A DNA stretch of 64,000 nucleotides from an uncultured Ruminococcus sp. (GTDB taxonomy: Bacteria; Bacillota; Clostridia; Oscillospirales; Ruminococcaceae), in contig CANRDT010000001.1 in the NCBI GenBank assembly GCA_947629455.1, forward strand, positions 1 to 64,000, given 5' to 3'. This document shows positions 7,174 through 15,742 of this stretch, one piece after another. The position numbers and the translations under genes were made by a program. Position 1 is the stretch's first letter; each line of letters opens with the position of its first letter. Under the pieces are notes generated by a model, which saw nothing but the letters and a program-made list of their open reading frames with translations, made no database searches and had not been told where the DNA came from.

Positions 7174-9585
7174 ATGGATCTTTCAATGAGGTGGCTTGCG
7201 GATTACGTTGACTGCAAGTGCGATATAAAAGAATTCTGCGCCGGACTTACCATGTCCGGTTCAAAAGTTGAATGTTATGAAGAGGAAGGGGATTTTCTCT
7301 CAAATGTTGTTGTGGGAAAGGTGCTGTCGATCGCCCCTCACCCCGATTCGGATCATATGTTTGTCTGTCAGGTGGACGTGGGAGAAGATCAGCCGGTGCA
7401 GATAGTTACGGGCGCACAGAACGTCAATGCAGGCGACTATGTTCCCACGGCAAAGCACAAATCCACCGTACTGCACGACGGCAAGCCCGTCAAAATAACC
7501 AAAGGTAAGCTCAGAGGAGAAGAATCAAACGGTATGCTCTGTTCTCTTGCCGAACTGGGACTTACTCAGCATGATTTTCCCTATGCAATAGAGGACGGTA
7601 TTTTCATTCTCGGCGACGACTGCGACAGAACGGTCGGAAAAGATATAAGAGAGGCTATAGGATTCAATGATACAAAGGTGGAATTTGAGATTACCTCCAA
7701 CCGCCCCGACTGCCTTTCGGTGATAGGTCTTGCAAGAGAGACCGCAGCGACGTTCAATATCCCTCTGAATGTCAAACCGCCCGTATTCAAAGGCGTTGAG
7801 GGAAATATAAACGATATGCTGAAAGTAAAGATACACAACACCTCCCTTTGCAGCAGATATATGGGCGCAGTCGTCAGGAACGTAAAGATCGCGCCTTCTC
7901 CGCGCTGGATGAGAGAAAGACTGCGTGCGAGCGGCGTTCGTCCGATAAATAATCTGGTAGACATAACCAACTATGTAATGCTCGAATACGGCAGACCAAT
8001 GCACGCGTTCGACCTGCGTTATGTGGAGGGAGCGCAGATAAACGTCCGCAACGCAAGGGCAGGGGAGAGCATAACCACTCTCGACGGTGAAGTAAGAGAA
8101 CTGTCCGAGGATATGCTTGTAATTGCCGACGCGGTAAAGCCGGTCGCAGTTGCCGGAGTAATGGGCGGCGAATACAGCGGTATTATGGAAGATACCGAAA
8201 CGGTAGTATTTGAATCTGCCTGCTTTGACGGCGCGTCTGTAAGAACGACCGCCAAAAAACTCGGTATGCGTACAGACGCTTCCGCAAGATATGAAAAAGG
8301 GCTCGATCCTCACGAATGTTACGAGGCGTTGATGAGAGCCTGCCAGCTTGTGGAAGAACTCGGCGCGGGCGAGGTCATCAATACGGTCATTGACGAAAAC
8401 TATCAGAACGAAACTCCGAAGTCGGTCGAATTTGACCCCGAGTGGATAAATAATTTCCTCGGCACTGATATATCGGAAGAGGATATGAGGGAATACCTCG
8501 GACGGCTTGGATTTGAGATAAAGGACGGCAGGGTCATCGCTCCGTGGTATCGTGTTGACATCGGCTGCAAGGCTGATATTGCCGAGGAGGTCGTCAGACT
8601 TTACGGCTACAACAATATTCCGAACACGATCATAAGGGGAGTTGCGCAGGCTCAGCGCACTCCGAAACAGAAATTTGAGAAAAAACTCACGAGCGCGGCT
8701 CTCTCTCTGGGACTTGACGAGATCACCACTTTCTCGTTTATCTCTCCCAAATATTTTGACAAGATAAAGCTTGCCGCCGATTCATCTCTCAGGAACACGG
8801 TGACTATCACAAATCCGCTCGGAGAAGATACCAGCGTGATGAGGACGACGCTTATCCCCTCCGTCTGCGAGGTGCTTGCAAGAAACTACAATTACAGAAA
8901 TCCCAAGGCGTATCTCTTTGAAATGGGCAACGAGTATATCCCGACCGAGGGGGAAGTCCTCCCCGAAGAACCGCTTAGAATGGGTATAGGCGTTTACGAT
9001 ACCAAAGACAGCTTTGACTTCTATGACATCAAGGGCATTGTTGAGGGCATTCTGGAAACGGCAGGCGTGTATGATTATGAGATCGAAAGAGCGCAGGAGG
9101 GCTGCGGCTTTGACGAGTACACCGCTTTCCACCCCGGCAGATCGGCTGTAGTTATCGCAAAGGGAAAAGCGGTGGCTATCTTCGGCGAACTGCACCCGCA
9201 AGTGCTTGAAAATTACGGTATAGGAACGAGAGCATATGCCGCCAAGCTGAATATCCCCGAGCTTATGGGAATTTCCGACGGTGAAAAGGTATACAAGCCG
9301 CTGCCTAAATTCCCGGCTGCAACAAGAGATATTTCAGTCGTATGCGATAATGATACTCCTGCGGCTCTTATAGAAAAGACTATACGCAGCGCTGTTGGAG
9401 CGGTGCTTGAAAAGATCTCCCTGTTTGACGTTTATACGGGAGCGCAGGTGGGAGAGGGCAAGAAGTCCGTTTCCTATTCGGTGGTTATGCGTTCTCACGA
9501 CGGTACTCTTACCGACGAACAGGCTGATAAGGCAATGGAAAAGGCTGTCGCAAAGCTTGCCGAGATCGGCGCAAAGAGAAGATGA
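7174..9585 (+). CDS. pheT: phenylalanyl-tRNA synthetase beta subunit
   Basis: Beta chain of PheRS, 803 aa, the usual long bacterial form. Order of domains: EMAP/OB-fold tRNA-binding region (about 40-150, with VGKVLSIAPHPDSDHMFVCQVD), the B3/B4 editing region that hydrolyses mischarged Tyr-tRNA-Phe (about 210-380), B5 domain, a catalytic-like core, and the C-terminal ferredoxin-fold anticodon-binding domain (about 710-803, starting near PKFPAATRDISVV). The ATG at 7174 has GAAAGGA upstream. It lies in the T-box operon but is separated from pheS by a 191-codon gene. Confidence 0.97.
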   Translation: MDLSMRWLADYVDCKCDIKEFCAGLTMSGSKVECYEEEGDFLSNVVVGKVLSIAPHPDSDHMFVCQVDVGEDQPVQIVTGAQNVNAGDYVPTAKHKSTVLHDGKPVKITKGKLRGEESNGMLCSLAELGLTQHDFPYAIEDGIFILGDDCDRTVGKDIREAIGFNDTKVEFEITSNRPDCLSVIGLARETAATFNIPLNVKPPVFKGVEGNINDMLKVKIHNTSLCSRYMGAVVRNVKIAPSPRWMRERLRASGVRPINNLVDITNYVMLEYGRPMHAFDLRYVEGAQINVRNARAGESITTLDGEVRELSEDMLVIADAVKPVAVAGVMGGEYSGIMEDTETVVFESACFDGASVRTTAKKLGMRTDASARYEKGLDPHECYEALMRACQLVEELGAGEVINTVIDENYQNETPKSVEFDPEWINNFLGTDISEEDMREYLGRLGFEIKDGRVIAPWYRVDIGCKADIAEEVVRLYGYNNIPNTIIRGVAQAQRTPKQKFEKKLTSAALSLGLDEITTFSFISPKYFDKIKLAADSSLRNTVTITNPLGEDTSVMRTTLIPSVCEVLARNYNYRNPKAYLFEMGNEYIPTEGEVLPEEPLRMGIGVYDTKDSFDFYDIKGIVEGILETAGVYDYEIERAQEGCGFDEYTAFHPGRSAVVIAKGKAVAIFGELHPQVLENYGIGTRAYAAKLNIPELMGISDGEKVYKPLPKFPAATRDISVVCDNDTPAALIEKTIRSAVGAVLEKISLFDVYTGAQVGEGKKSVSYSVVMRSHDGTLTDEQADKAMEKAVAKLAEIGAKRR

Positions 9586-9638
9586 TCTTTGTTTTTGGAT
9601 AAATTTTGCTGTTTTCAAAAAAAATTTGCAAAAGGGGC

Positions 9639-9667
9639 TTGTTATTTTTGCCGATATGGTATATAAT
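9639..9667 (+). promoter_or_regulatory. sigma-A promoter for ireB
   Basis: TTGTTA (9639-9644), 17-base spacer, perfect TATAAT (9662-9667). It gives ireB a promoter independent of the pheS operon. Confidence 0.7.
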
Positions 9668-9758
9668 AAAAGTGTAGAGTGGCATTGGTGTACAGCGGAC
9701 CGCGCAGGGATACACTTTTCGCGGTGCAGGTACAATATGTGTAAGGGAGTTGAGCTTT

Positions 9759-10004
9759 ATGCACGAACAGACAGTGGAATTTTCGGTTTTGAGAGATAAA
9801 GAAACCGAACTGAAGAGAACGCTGACCATAATTTACGACGCGTTGAAAGAAAAAGGTTACAATCCCATAAATCAGATAGTAGGCTATATTCTTTCAGAAG
9901 ACCCGACATACATAACGACGTATAACAATGCAAGAAGTTTGATTCGCCATATCGACAGAGACGAGCTTTTGCAGGCTTTGGTCAAATCCTATCTTCAGGC
10001 ATAA
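9759..10004 (+). CDS. ireB: IreB family regulatory protein (UPF0297)
   Basis: An 81-aa protein of the IreB/YrzL family, recognised from [23 protein letters not shown] and the C-terminal [16 protein letters not shown]. In Enterococcus faecalis IreB is a small negative regulator phosphorylated by the PASTA kinase IreK and affects cephalosporin resistance. The ATG at 9759 is preferred over a TTG at 9750, because AAGGGAG is then 10 bases upstream. In many Firmicutes ireB lies after alaS with yrrK; here it follows pheT and is alone on its own promoter, closed by a terminator. Confidence 0.9.
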   Translation: MHEQTVEFSVLRDKETELKRTLTIIYDALKEKGYNPINQIVGYILSEDPTYITTYNNARSLIRHIDRDELLQALVKSYLQA

Positions 10005-10008
10005 TAAT

Positions 10009-10051
10009 ATGCGGAAGGGAACGCTGCGTCCTTTCCGCATTTTTGTTTTTT
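10009..10051 (+). terminator. ireB terminator
   Basis: ATGCGGAAGG (10009-10018) pairs with CCTTTCCGCAT (10030-10040) with one bulge, then TTTTTGTTTTTT. Confidence 0.9.
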
Positions 10052-10091
10052 ATAAAACATCGTTTGCCGTCATATAACGGTAAATAATATC

Positions 10092-10129
10092 GCCGCAGGA
10101 ACTGCCGTTGACTTTTCCTGCGGCTTTTT
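10092..10129 (+). terminator. second hairpin between ireB and spoIVA
   Basis: A perfect 10-bp stem, GCCGCAGGAA (10092-10101) with TTCCTGCGGC (10115-10124), followed on the + strand by five T. It lies just beyond the spoIVA stop. The T-run fits + strand termination as a back-up for ireB. On the - strand the hairpin is not followed by a T-run, so its use by spoIVA is uncertain. Confidence 0.65.
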
Positions 10130-10130
10130 A

Positions 10131-11606
10131 TCAGAGAATAAAGCATATCAGCCCCGAGCAGCCCTCGTTTATCATTCGTTCTACCGTTTCGCAAAGACGC
10201 ATTCTCGCCTCGTGCGGCAGCTTGGCAAGCTTGGCGTGAAGTCCTTCGTTCACCAGCTCATGGAGCGATTTGCCGAAGATGTTGCTTTCCCAGATCTTCT
10301 GAGGGGATTCCTCGAAATCGTTGAGCATATAAAGCACAAGCTCCTCCGACTGCTTTTCCGAACCGACTATCGGCGCTACTTCCGTGTTTATGGTGGCTTT
10401 CATCATATGTATCGAGGGCGCGGCAGCTTTCAGCCTTATGCCGTATTTGCCGCCCTGCTTTATGACCTCCGGCTCTTCGAGAGTCAGTTCGTCCATAGTA
10501 GGCATAACTATCCCGTAACCCGTTTCCTCTACCTGATCGAGAGCGTCGGCAAATTTTGCATACTTGTTCTTTATCCTTACAAGCTCAAGTATCTGCGGCA
10601 TAAGATCGCTTTCGTTCTCTATAGTCAATCCCGTCGCCTCTCCTATTATCTTAAAGAAGAGATCCTGATTTATCGCCACCGAGATGACCGCGCTGCCGTT
10701 TCCGAGATCTATGCTCTTGACGCGGCTTTCCGTCACCTGCTCGCAGCCGCTTATCTCCTCGGCGCAGGAGCTTAACTGCCTGAGATTCGTCAGCTGAGCG
10801 GCAGCGTTCCTGATATGCGAAAATACCGCTTCTTTGAGCCAGTGACCTTTTTCAAGCGTGTTTATCCAGGAGGGCATTTCGATATTTATTTCTCTTACGG
10901 GGAAAGAATAAAGCACCTGCGTAAGAATATCCTTTATATCCTCCTGCGAAAGATCGAGACAGTTTATCGGCATTACCGGAGTGCCGTACTTTTCGGACAT
11001 TGCAGCGCAAAGCGCTTTTGCCTCGGGCGACTGAGGATATACGCAGTTCATAAGGACTACAAACGGTTTGTTTATCTGTTTCAGCTCGGATATTACACGC
11101 TCCTCACATTCCTCATATTCCTCACGCGGAAGATCGGTTATGCTGCCGTCTGTCGTTATCACTAAGCCTATCGTGCTGTGTTCGGTTATGACTTTTTGTG
11201 TGCCTACCTCCGCCGCCATATTAAAGGGTACTTCCGCGTCGAACCATGGGGTGACGACCATACGCGGCATTTCGTTCTCAAAATATCCTATCGCGCTGGG
11301 AATGATGTAGCCCACGCAGTCGATCATACGCACGTTGAATCTTGCTCCGCCTTCAAGCGAGATCTCTACCGCCTCTTCGGGAATGAATTTCGGCTCGGTA
11401 GTCATTATGGTCTTTCCGCCGGAGGATTGCGGCAGCTCGTCTATCGCTCTTTCCCTGCGGAAGTCGCTGTCGATATTGGGTATCACAAAGTTTTCCATAA
11501 ATTGCTTTATGAATGTTGATTTGCCTGTGCGGACGGGACCTACAACGCCTATGTATATATCTCCGTCCGTTCTTGCGGCAATGTCTGTGTAGATGTCTTT
11601 TGTCAT
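10131..11606 (-). CDS. spoIVA: stage IV sporulation protein A
   Basis: The spore coat basement ATPase, made in the mother cell, which polymerises around the forespore and anchors the coat and cortex. The 491 aa is the family length. The N-terminal P-loop is VGPVRTGKSTFIKQF, very characteristic of SpoIVA, followed by a TRAFAC-like nucleotide domain, a middle domain and a C-terminal region. The ATG at 11606 has GGAGGAAAT upstream. The SPOCS-LysM gene lies directly upstream on the same strand with a 19-base gap, so both are likely in one operon behind the sigma-E-like promoter at 13228-13256. Confidence 0.97.
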   Translation of the reverse strand: MTKDIYTDIAARTDGDIYIGVVGPVRTGKSTFIKQFMENFVIPNIDSDFRRERAIDELPQSSGGKTIMTTEPKFIPEEAVEISLEGGARFNVRMIDCVGYIIPSAIGYFENEMPRMVVTPWFDAEVPFNMAAEVGTQKVITEHSTIGLVITTDGSITDLPREEYEECEERVISELKQINKPFVVLMNCVYPQSPEAKALCAAMSEKYGTPVMPINCLDLSQEDIKDILTQVLYSFPVREINIEMPSWINTLEKGHWLKEAVFSHIRNAAAQLTNLRQLSSCAEEISGCEQVTESRVKSIDLGNGSAVISVAINQDLFFKIIGEATGLTIENESDLMPQILELVRIKNKYAKFADALDQVEETGYGIVMPTMDELTLEEPEVIKQGGKYGIRLKAAAPSIHMMKATINTEVAPIVGSEKQSEELVLYMLNDFEESPQKIWESNIFGKSLHELVNEGLHAKLAKLPHEARMRLCETVERMINEGCSGLICFIL

Positions 11607-11625
11607 AGTATTTCCTCCGGATCTG

Positions 11626-13179
11626 TCAGTTGGTGAGCGGAATAAGCAGCATTCCGCAGTTCTGGTCGTTGTCGTCCGAGAGATCGTTTTCTTCCATTAT
11701 CGCCTTTATCGAAGTGGAATACTTTTTCGCGATCTCCCATATGTCCTCGTTGTCGGCGCAGTAGCACAGCTTTAAGGCAAATGTCTTTTCCTTTTCCTTA
11801 GGCTTGTCGGTGAGGACTTTAAGTCCGCAAAGCAGATCGCCCGAGGACTGTTCGCTTATGCAGCCGCCTGTTTCAAGCTCGGCAGAAACTTCCACCGCAT
11901 TCGCACCGGATATTCTGTAAGAGCAGCTTTGCACCGTCGCTTTTGCATCTATGGCGCTGTCTGACGAAAATACGCCGCTCACTTCATGCTCGAACGGACA
12001 TTCTTTTTCAAGGTATATCGGATACCCAGCGGCGTTTCTGCCGATAACGCAGAAATTCACATTTCCGCAAACCGTATATTTGCCGCTGTCGGGATCGAAC
12101 CTCGCTGAAACTCCGGCAGTTTCGCACCACGCGTCATACACGCAGGAGATCTCCTCCTCGTCGTAACGCAGCTCCGCCCGTACCGAGTGATCTTCGCTTA
12201 TACGGTGGGGTACTCCGTCAATGCGGCAATCTGTTTTTTCGCTCTCACATTCATAGCAGGTGGAATATGCGTCGGTCACAACTTCGCATGTCTGGAATTT
12301 TATTGCCGTGCAGTTTACAAGCATTACCAGTTCACATTCGAGCGATACGGGATTTTCTCCCTTTGGTATTATCTCGCACCCTGCCGCTGAAATGTCCACA
12401 TATGCGTCAAAGCTTTCGTCAATGCCGTCTATGTCGATTATCTGGCTGAACGGAATAGAAAACTTCATAGTTTCCAGAGCGTCGCCGTTTTCTCCTCCCG
12501 CGCAGGAATAAAGCATAGATATTTCAGCTTCGCCCTTTGTAATGAGCTTTCCTGCGATTATCTTCTTATCCTGTGCAAATACCGCGCAGTCCGAACGGAT
12601 AACTGCGCCTACCGGGGGTTTTGAGCCGCCAAGCTCAAGCTCCTCTATAACCGTTATCCGCTTTGAGGAGGTTAGTCTTTTTGCCGGATAGGTCATCAGA
12701 GATTTTTTCAGTTGGATATTCGCGCCGAAAGCGTCGGTTATTATCTGTTGATTCTTGTCGGCGGTGATCTTTATCCGCGCCGATACCGCGCCTCTCACGT
12801 CAAGTCTGCGCTGATTGACAACGCGGCAGTTGATGTAGTCTACATGAGGGATAATGCTCATCATCGGATTCTGACATTCGCCGCTGATGTCCACCGATTT
12901 AGTGTAGCTGAGTTTCTGTTCCAGCGAATTTACTTTTCCGCTGCCCTCGCTCTGATAAAGAGCCCTTATCAGAACCGAGATCTCAAACGATGCCTTTCCC
13001 CCATTGATGCTCTGTGAAGTGATCCTGGGTATTATCCGGCAGTTCAAGATCCTGAAAATATCAGGACAGTAATCGGGAAGTACGAAGTCGCGTTCTACCG
13101 ACTGTTCCACCGAAGTGTCAAGAACGGTACGGCTGGCTGTGAACGTTTCCCGATTAACTTTGAAATCCATAGTTCCCAT
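11626..13179 (-). CDS. sipL: SPOCS (DUF3794)-LysM protein, SipL-like SpoIVA partner
   Basis: A 517-aa mother-cell spore-coat protein. It has repeated SPOCS/DUF3794 beta modules across the first 450 residues; the N-terminal region contains VERDFVLPDYCPDIFRIL. It ends in a LysM domain (about 468-515: YCADNEDIWEIAKKYSTS). Size and architecture match Clostridioides difficile SipL, which binds SpoIVA through its LysM domain. Adjacency to spoIVA supports this. The start at 13179 (MGTMDFKV) has AGGAGG 10 bases upstream; a longer in-frame start at 13242 would put that site inside the gene. The name is inferred from architecture and position, not from a search. Confidence 0.82.
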   Translation of the reverse strand: MGTMDFKVNRETFTASRTVLDTSVEQSVERDFVLPDYCPDIFRILNCRIIPRITSQSINGGKASFEISVLIRALYQSEGSGKVNSLEQKLSYTKSVDISGECQNPMMSIIPHVDYINCRVVNQRRLDVRGAVSARIKITADKNQQIITDAFGANIQLKKSLMTYPAKRLTSSKRITVIEELELGGSKPPVGAVIRSDCAVFAQDKKIIAGKLITKGEAEISMLYSCAGGENGDALETMKFSIPFSQIIDIDGIDESFDAYVDISAAGCEIIPKGENPVSLECELVMLVNCTAIKFQTCEVVTDAYSTCYECESEKTDCRIDGVPHRISEDHSVRAELRYDEEEISCVYDAWCETAGVSARFDPDSGKYTVCGNVNFCVIGRNAAGYPIYLEKECPFEHEVSGVFSSDSAIDAKATVQSCSYRISGANAVEVSAELETGGCISEQSSGDLLCGLKVLTDKPKEKEKTFALKLCYCADNEDIWEIAKKYSTSIKAIMEENDLSDDNDQNCGMLLIPLTN

Positions 13180-13227
13180 ATATTCCAGTCCTCCTAAATT
13201 AAATGATGATGGTTGGCTTGCTAAGAC

Positions 13228-13256
13228 AATATATTCGGACATTGACCCAAATATGC
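13228..13256 (-). promoter_or_regulatory. possible sigma-E promoter for the sipL-spoIVA operon
   Basis: On the - strand, GCATATT (13256-13250) and AATATATT (13235-13228) are spaced by 14 bases. This resembles the sigma-E pattern (ATATT, 14-15 bases, CATACA-T) with mismatches in the -10. It lies 49 bases before the chosen start, and spoIVA is a sigma-E gene in Bacillus. Inference only. Confidence 0.35.
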
Positions 13257-13313
13257 AAAAAAATAATAAAGACCCGTCTTAAACCGCCTGCGGCGATCGT
13301 AAAACGGATCTTT
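13256..13313 (-). terminator. terminator of the topoisomerase operon
   Basis: On the - strand AAAGATCCGT (13313-13304) pairs with ACGGGTCTTT (13277-13268) with one mismatch. An inner CGCC-GCA-GGCG stem sits within, and a T-rich tract ATTATTTTTTT follows. It lies about 140 bases beyond the gyrA/parC-like stop. Confidence 0.75.
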
Positions 13314-13454
13314 ATAACATCTGTCATAAGAAAATCAATTTTGTGTAAGTGTTTTTATCACGGCAGTTGCATTACACCAAGCAGGGAATTATTCCCCACA
13401 AGGGGGGAAAACGGCTTTTGTAAAGTTAAAAATTGATCTGCGTACATCTGCCAT

Positions 13455-15695
13455 TTACAGTATTGACATCTGGTCGGGATCGGGTATATCCTTTGCAAAG
13501 CTGCCGGCTGCCGGAATTGACTTACATCTGTATTTTGCAAGCTTTTCGGCAGTTTCTTCGTCTACGACAAAAGCCTTTTCGACAGTTGACTTTGCTTTTA
13601 GCGTCATTACCTGCACGCCTATCGTATCGCGGCTCACCTTTGGCATAAGCAGCGCGGTATCAAAGATCATCGCCCTGCCGTTTGTCGTTCTCAGCATTAC
13701 AAGAGCCTGATCCGGAACGTGGAAGATCTTCACTATCGGCGACTTCGCGGAGTATGCATTGCTCAGCTTTTTGCGGTTGGTCTTGGTTTCGTATGCGTTG
13801 AGCGGTACTTTTGCCGCCTTGCCGTTTTCAAATACGAATATCATATATCCGCTGTAATCGTTGGTGACAGCCATAAACTTTACATTTTCATCATTGTCAA
13901 ATCCCAGCTTTGCCGGAACATAGTCGCCCAACGCGCTTGCCTTGGTGTCGTCAAATGCGCTCGCTCTTGTCTTGTATACCTGACATTTATCCGTAAAGAA
14001 AAGCAGCTCCGCTTTGTTGGTCGATTCGATCTCCTGAGCAAGGAAATCGCCCTCTTTGAATTTCTGTTCGCTTGCCATTCTCAGCGACTGAGGAGTTATC
14101 TTCTTGAAATAGCCGCTCTCCGACAGGAAAAGCGTACACTGATAGTCGGGCGTTTCGTCCTCGGTCTCTACCTCTTCCGCGTCGGTCTTGTAGTAGAACT
14201 GCGTCCTCCTCGGCTGACCGTATTTCTTTATGACGTTTTTTAACTCCGAAATAATAATACTCTTTATTTTCCTGTCGCTGCCGAGAATATCCTCCAGCTC
14301 TGCGATCTCCTTTTCAAGAGCCTCGGTTTCCTCCAGACGTTTTAAAATATACTCTTTATTGAGATGACGCAGCTTTATCTCGGCAATATATTCCGCCTGT
14401 TCCTCGTCTATCGAAAAGCCTATCATCAGATTGGGTATGACCTCTGATTCCTCCTCGGTATCCCTTATTATCTTTATCGCTTTGTCAATATCCAGAAGTA
14501 TAGTGCCGAGCGCTTTGAGCAGGTGCAGCTTTGAGCGTTTCTTATCGAGATCAAAAACAGTCCTGCGCCTTACGCAGTCCATTCTGAAATCGACCCACTC
14601 TTTAATAATATCATAAACGCCCATTACCTTCGGATAACCGTGTACCAGAATATTAAAATTACAGGAATAGCTGTCCTGAAGGGGAGTCAGCTTGTAGAGC
14701 TTTTGCATCAGCTTGTCGGGATCGACGCCTTTTTTTATGTCTATACCGATCTGTAAGCCGTTTATATCGCTTTCGTCGCGTATATCCGAGATCTCGCGTA
14801 TTTTCCCTGCCTTTACGAGCGCGATTATCTTTTCCTTGATAGCCTCAATGGTGGTCGTAGCTGGTATCTCCGTTATCTCGATACATCTTGCCTGCTTGTT
14901 GAACTGATATTTTGCCCTCAGCTTTACCGAACCTCTGCCCGTGCGGTATATCTCGTCCAGCACCTGTTCGTCGTACAGCAGATAAGCTCCGCCCGGGAAG
15001 TCGGGGCCTTTGAGAGTTTCCAGAGCATTATGCTCCGGGTCGCGCATAAGGGCGATAGTCGTTTCGCAGACCTCCGTCAGGTTAAAAGAACAGATCGACG
15101 ACGCCATTGAAACGCCGATACCCACATTCGCATTTACCAGAACGGTGGGGAAAGTCGCAGGGAGCAGGGTCGGTTCGGTGGTGGTATTGTCGTAATTGGG
15201 TATAAAATCCACCGTATCCTTGTCAATATCCCTGAAAAGCTCGTTGCAGATAGGCTCAAGCTTTGCCTCGGTGTAACGCGACGCGGCGTAAGCCATATCC
15301 CTTGAATAGGCTTTTCCGAAACTTCCCTTTGACTGCACATACGGGTGCAGCAGCGTTTCGTTTCCCCGCGAAAGACGTACCATCGTTTCGTAGATAGCGG
15401 CGTCGCCGTGCGGATTGAGCCGCATAGTCTGACCGACGATGTTTGCGGATTTTATAAGTCCGCCTGTGAGAAGTCCCATTTTATACATGGTGTATAGCAG
15501 TTTTCTGTGGGAGGGCTTGAAACCGTCGATCTCGGGGAATGCCCTTGAAACTATGACGCTCATAGCGTAGGGCATATAGTTTTTTTCCAGAGTGAGAGTG
15601 ATCGGCTCTTCGACGACCTGACCTGCGCCTGCGATGTACGCGTCGGTATTGACCGTCTTTTTGCTCGTTTCAGGCTCTTGTTTTTTTCTTGCCAT
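13455..15695 (-). CDS. type II DNA topoisomerase subunit A (ParC/GyrA-like)
   Basis: DNA-cleaving subunit, 746 aa, somewhat shorter than typical GyrA or ParC. The breakage-reunion domain contains the active tyrosine Tyr141 in AASRYTEAKL, the fold motif FKPSHRKLLYTM, and IGVSMASS in place of the usual IAVGMAT. The quinolone contact region reads HGDAAIYETMVRL: the usual serine is Ala99 and the acidic position is Glu103. The C-terminal part has weak beta-pinwheel repeats and no clear GyrA box, so ParC-like function is more likely than supercoiling. It starts 47 bases after the subunit B stop, with AAGGAG upstream of its ATG. Confidence 0.88.
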   Translation of the reverse strand: MARKKQEPETSKKTVNTDAYIAGAGQVVEEPITLTLEKNYMPYAMSVIVSRAFPEIDGFKPSHRKLLYTMYKMGLLTGGLIKSANIVGQTMRLNPHGDAAIYETMVRLSRGNETLLHPYVQSKGSFGKAYSRDMAYAASRYTEAKLEPICNELFRDIDKDTVDFIPNYDNTTTEPTLLPATFPTVLVNANVGIGVSMASSICSFNLTEVCETTIALMRDPEHNALETLKGPDFPGGAYLLYDEQVLDEIYRTGRGSVKLRAKYQFNKQARCIEITEIPATTTIEAIKEKIIALVKAGKIREISDIRDESDINGLQIGIDIKKGVDPDKLMQKLYKLTPLQDSYSCNFNILVHGYPKVMGVYDIIKEWVDFRMDCVRRRTVFDLDKKRSKLHLLKALGTILLDIDKAIKIIRDTEEESEVIPNLMIGFSIDEEQAEYIAEIKLRHLNKEYILKRLEETEALEKEIAELEDILGSDRKIKSIIISELKNVIKKYGQPRRTQFYYKTDAEEVETEDETPDYQCTLFLSESGYFKKITPQSLRMASEQKFKEGDFLAQEIESTNKAELLFFTDKCQVYKTRASAFDDTKASALGDYVPAKLGFDNDENVKFMAVTNDYSGYMIFVFENGKAAKVPLNAYETKTNRKKLSNAYSAKSPIVKIFHVPDQALVMLRTTNGRAMIFDTALLMPKVSRDTIGVQVMTLKAKSTVEKAFVVDEETAEKLAKYRCKSIPAAGSFAKDIPDPDQMSIL

Positions 15696-15742
15696 TTATA
15701 TTAACGCTCCTTAGATCTAAGAAAATTCCTGCGGCAGTCCGC

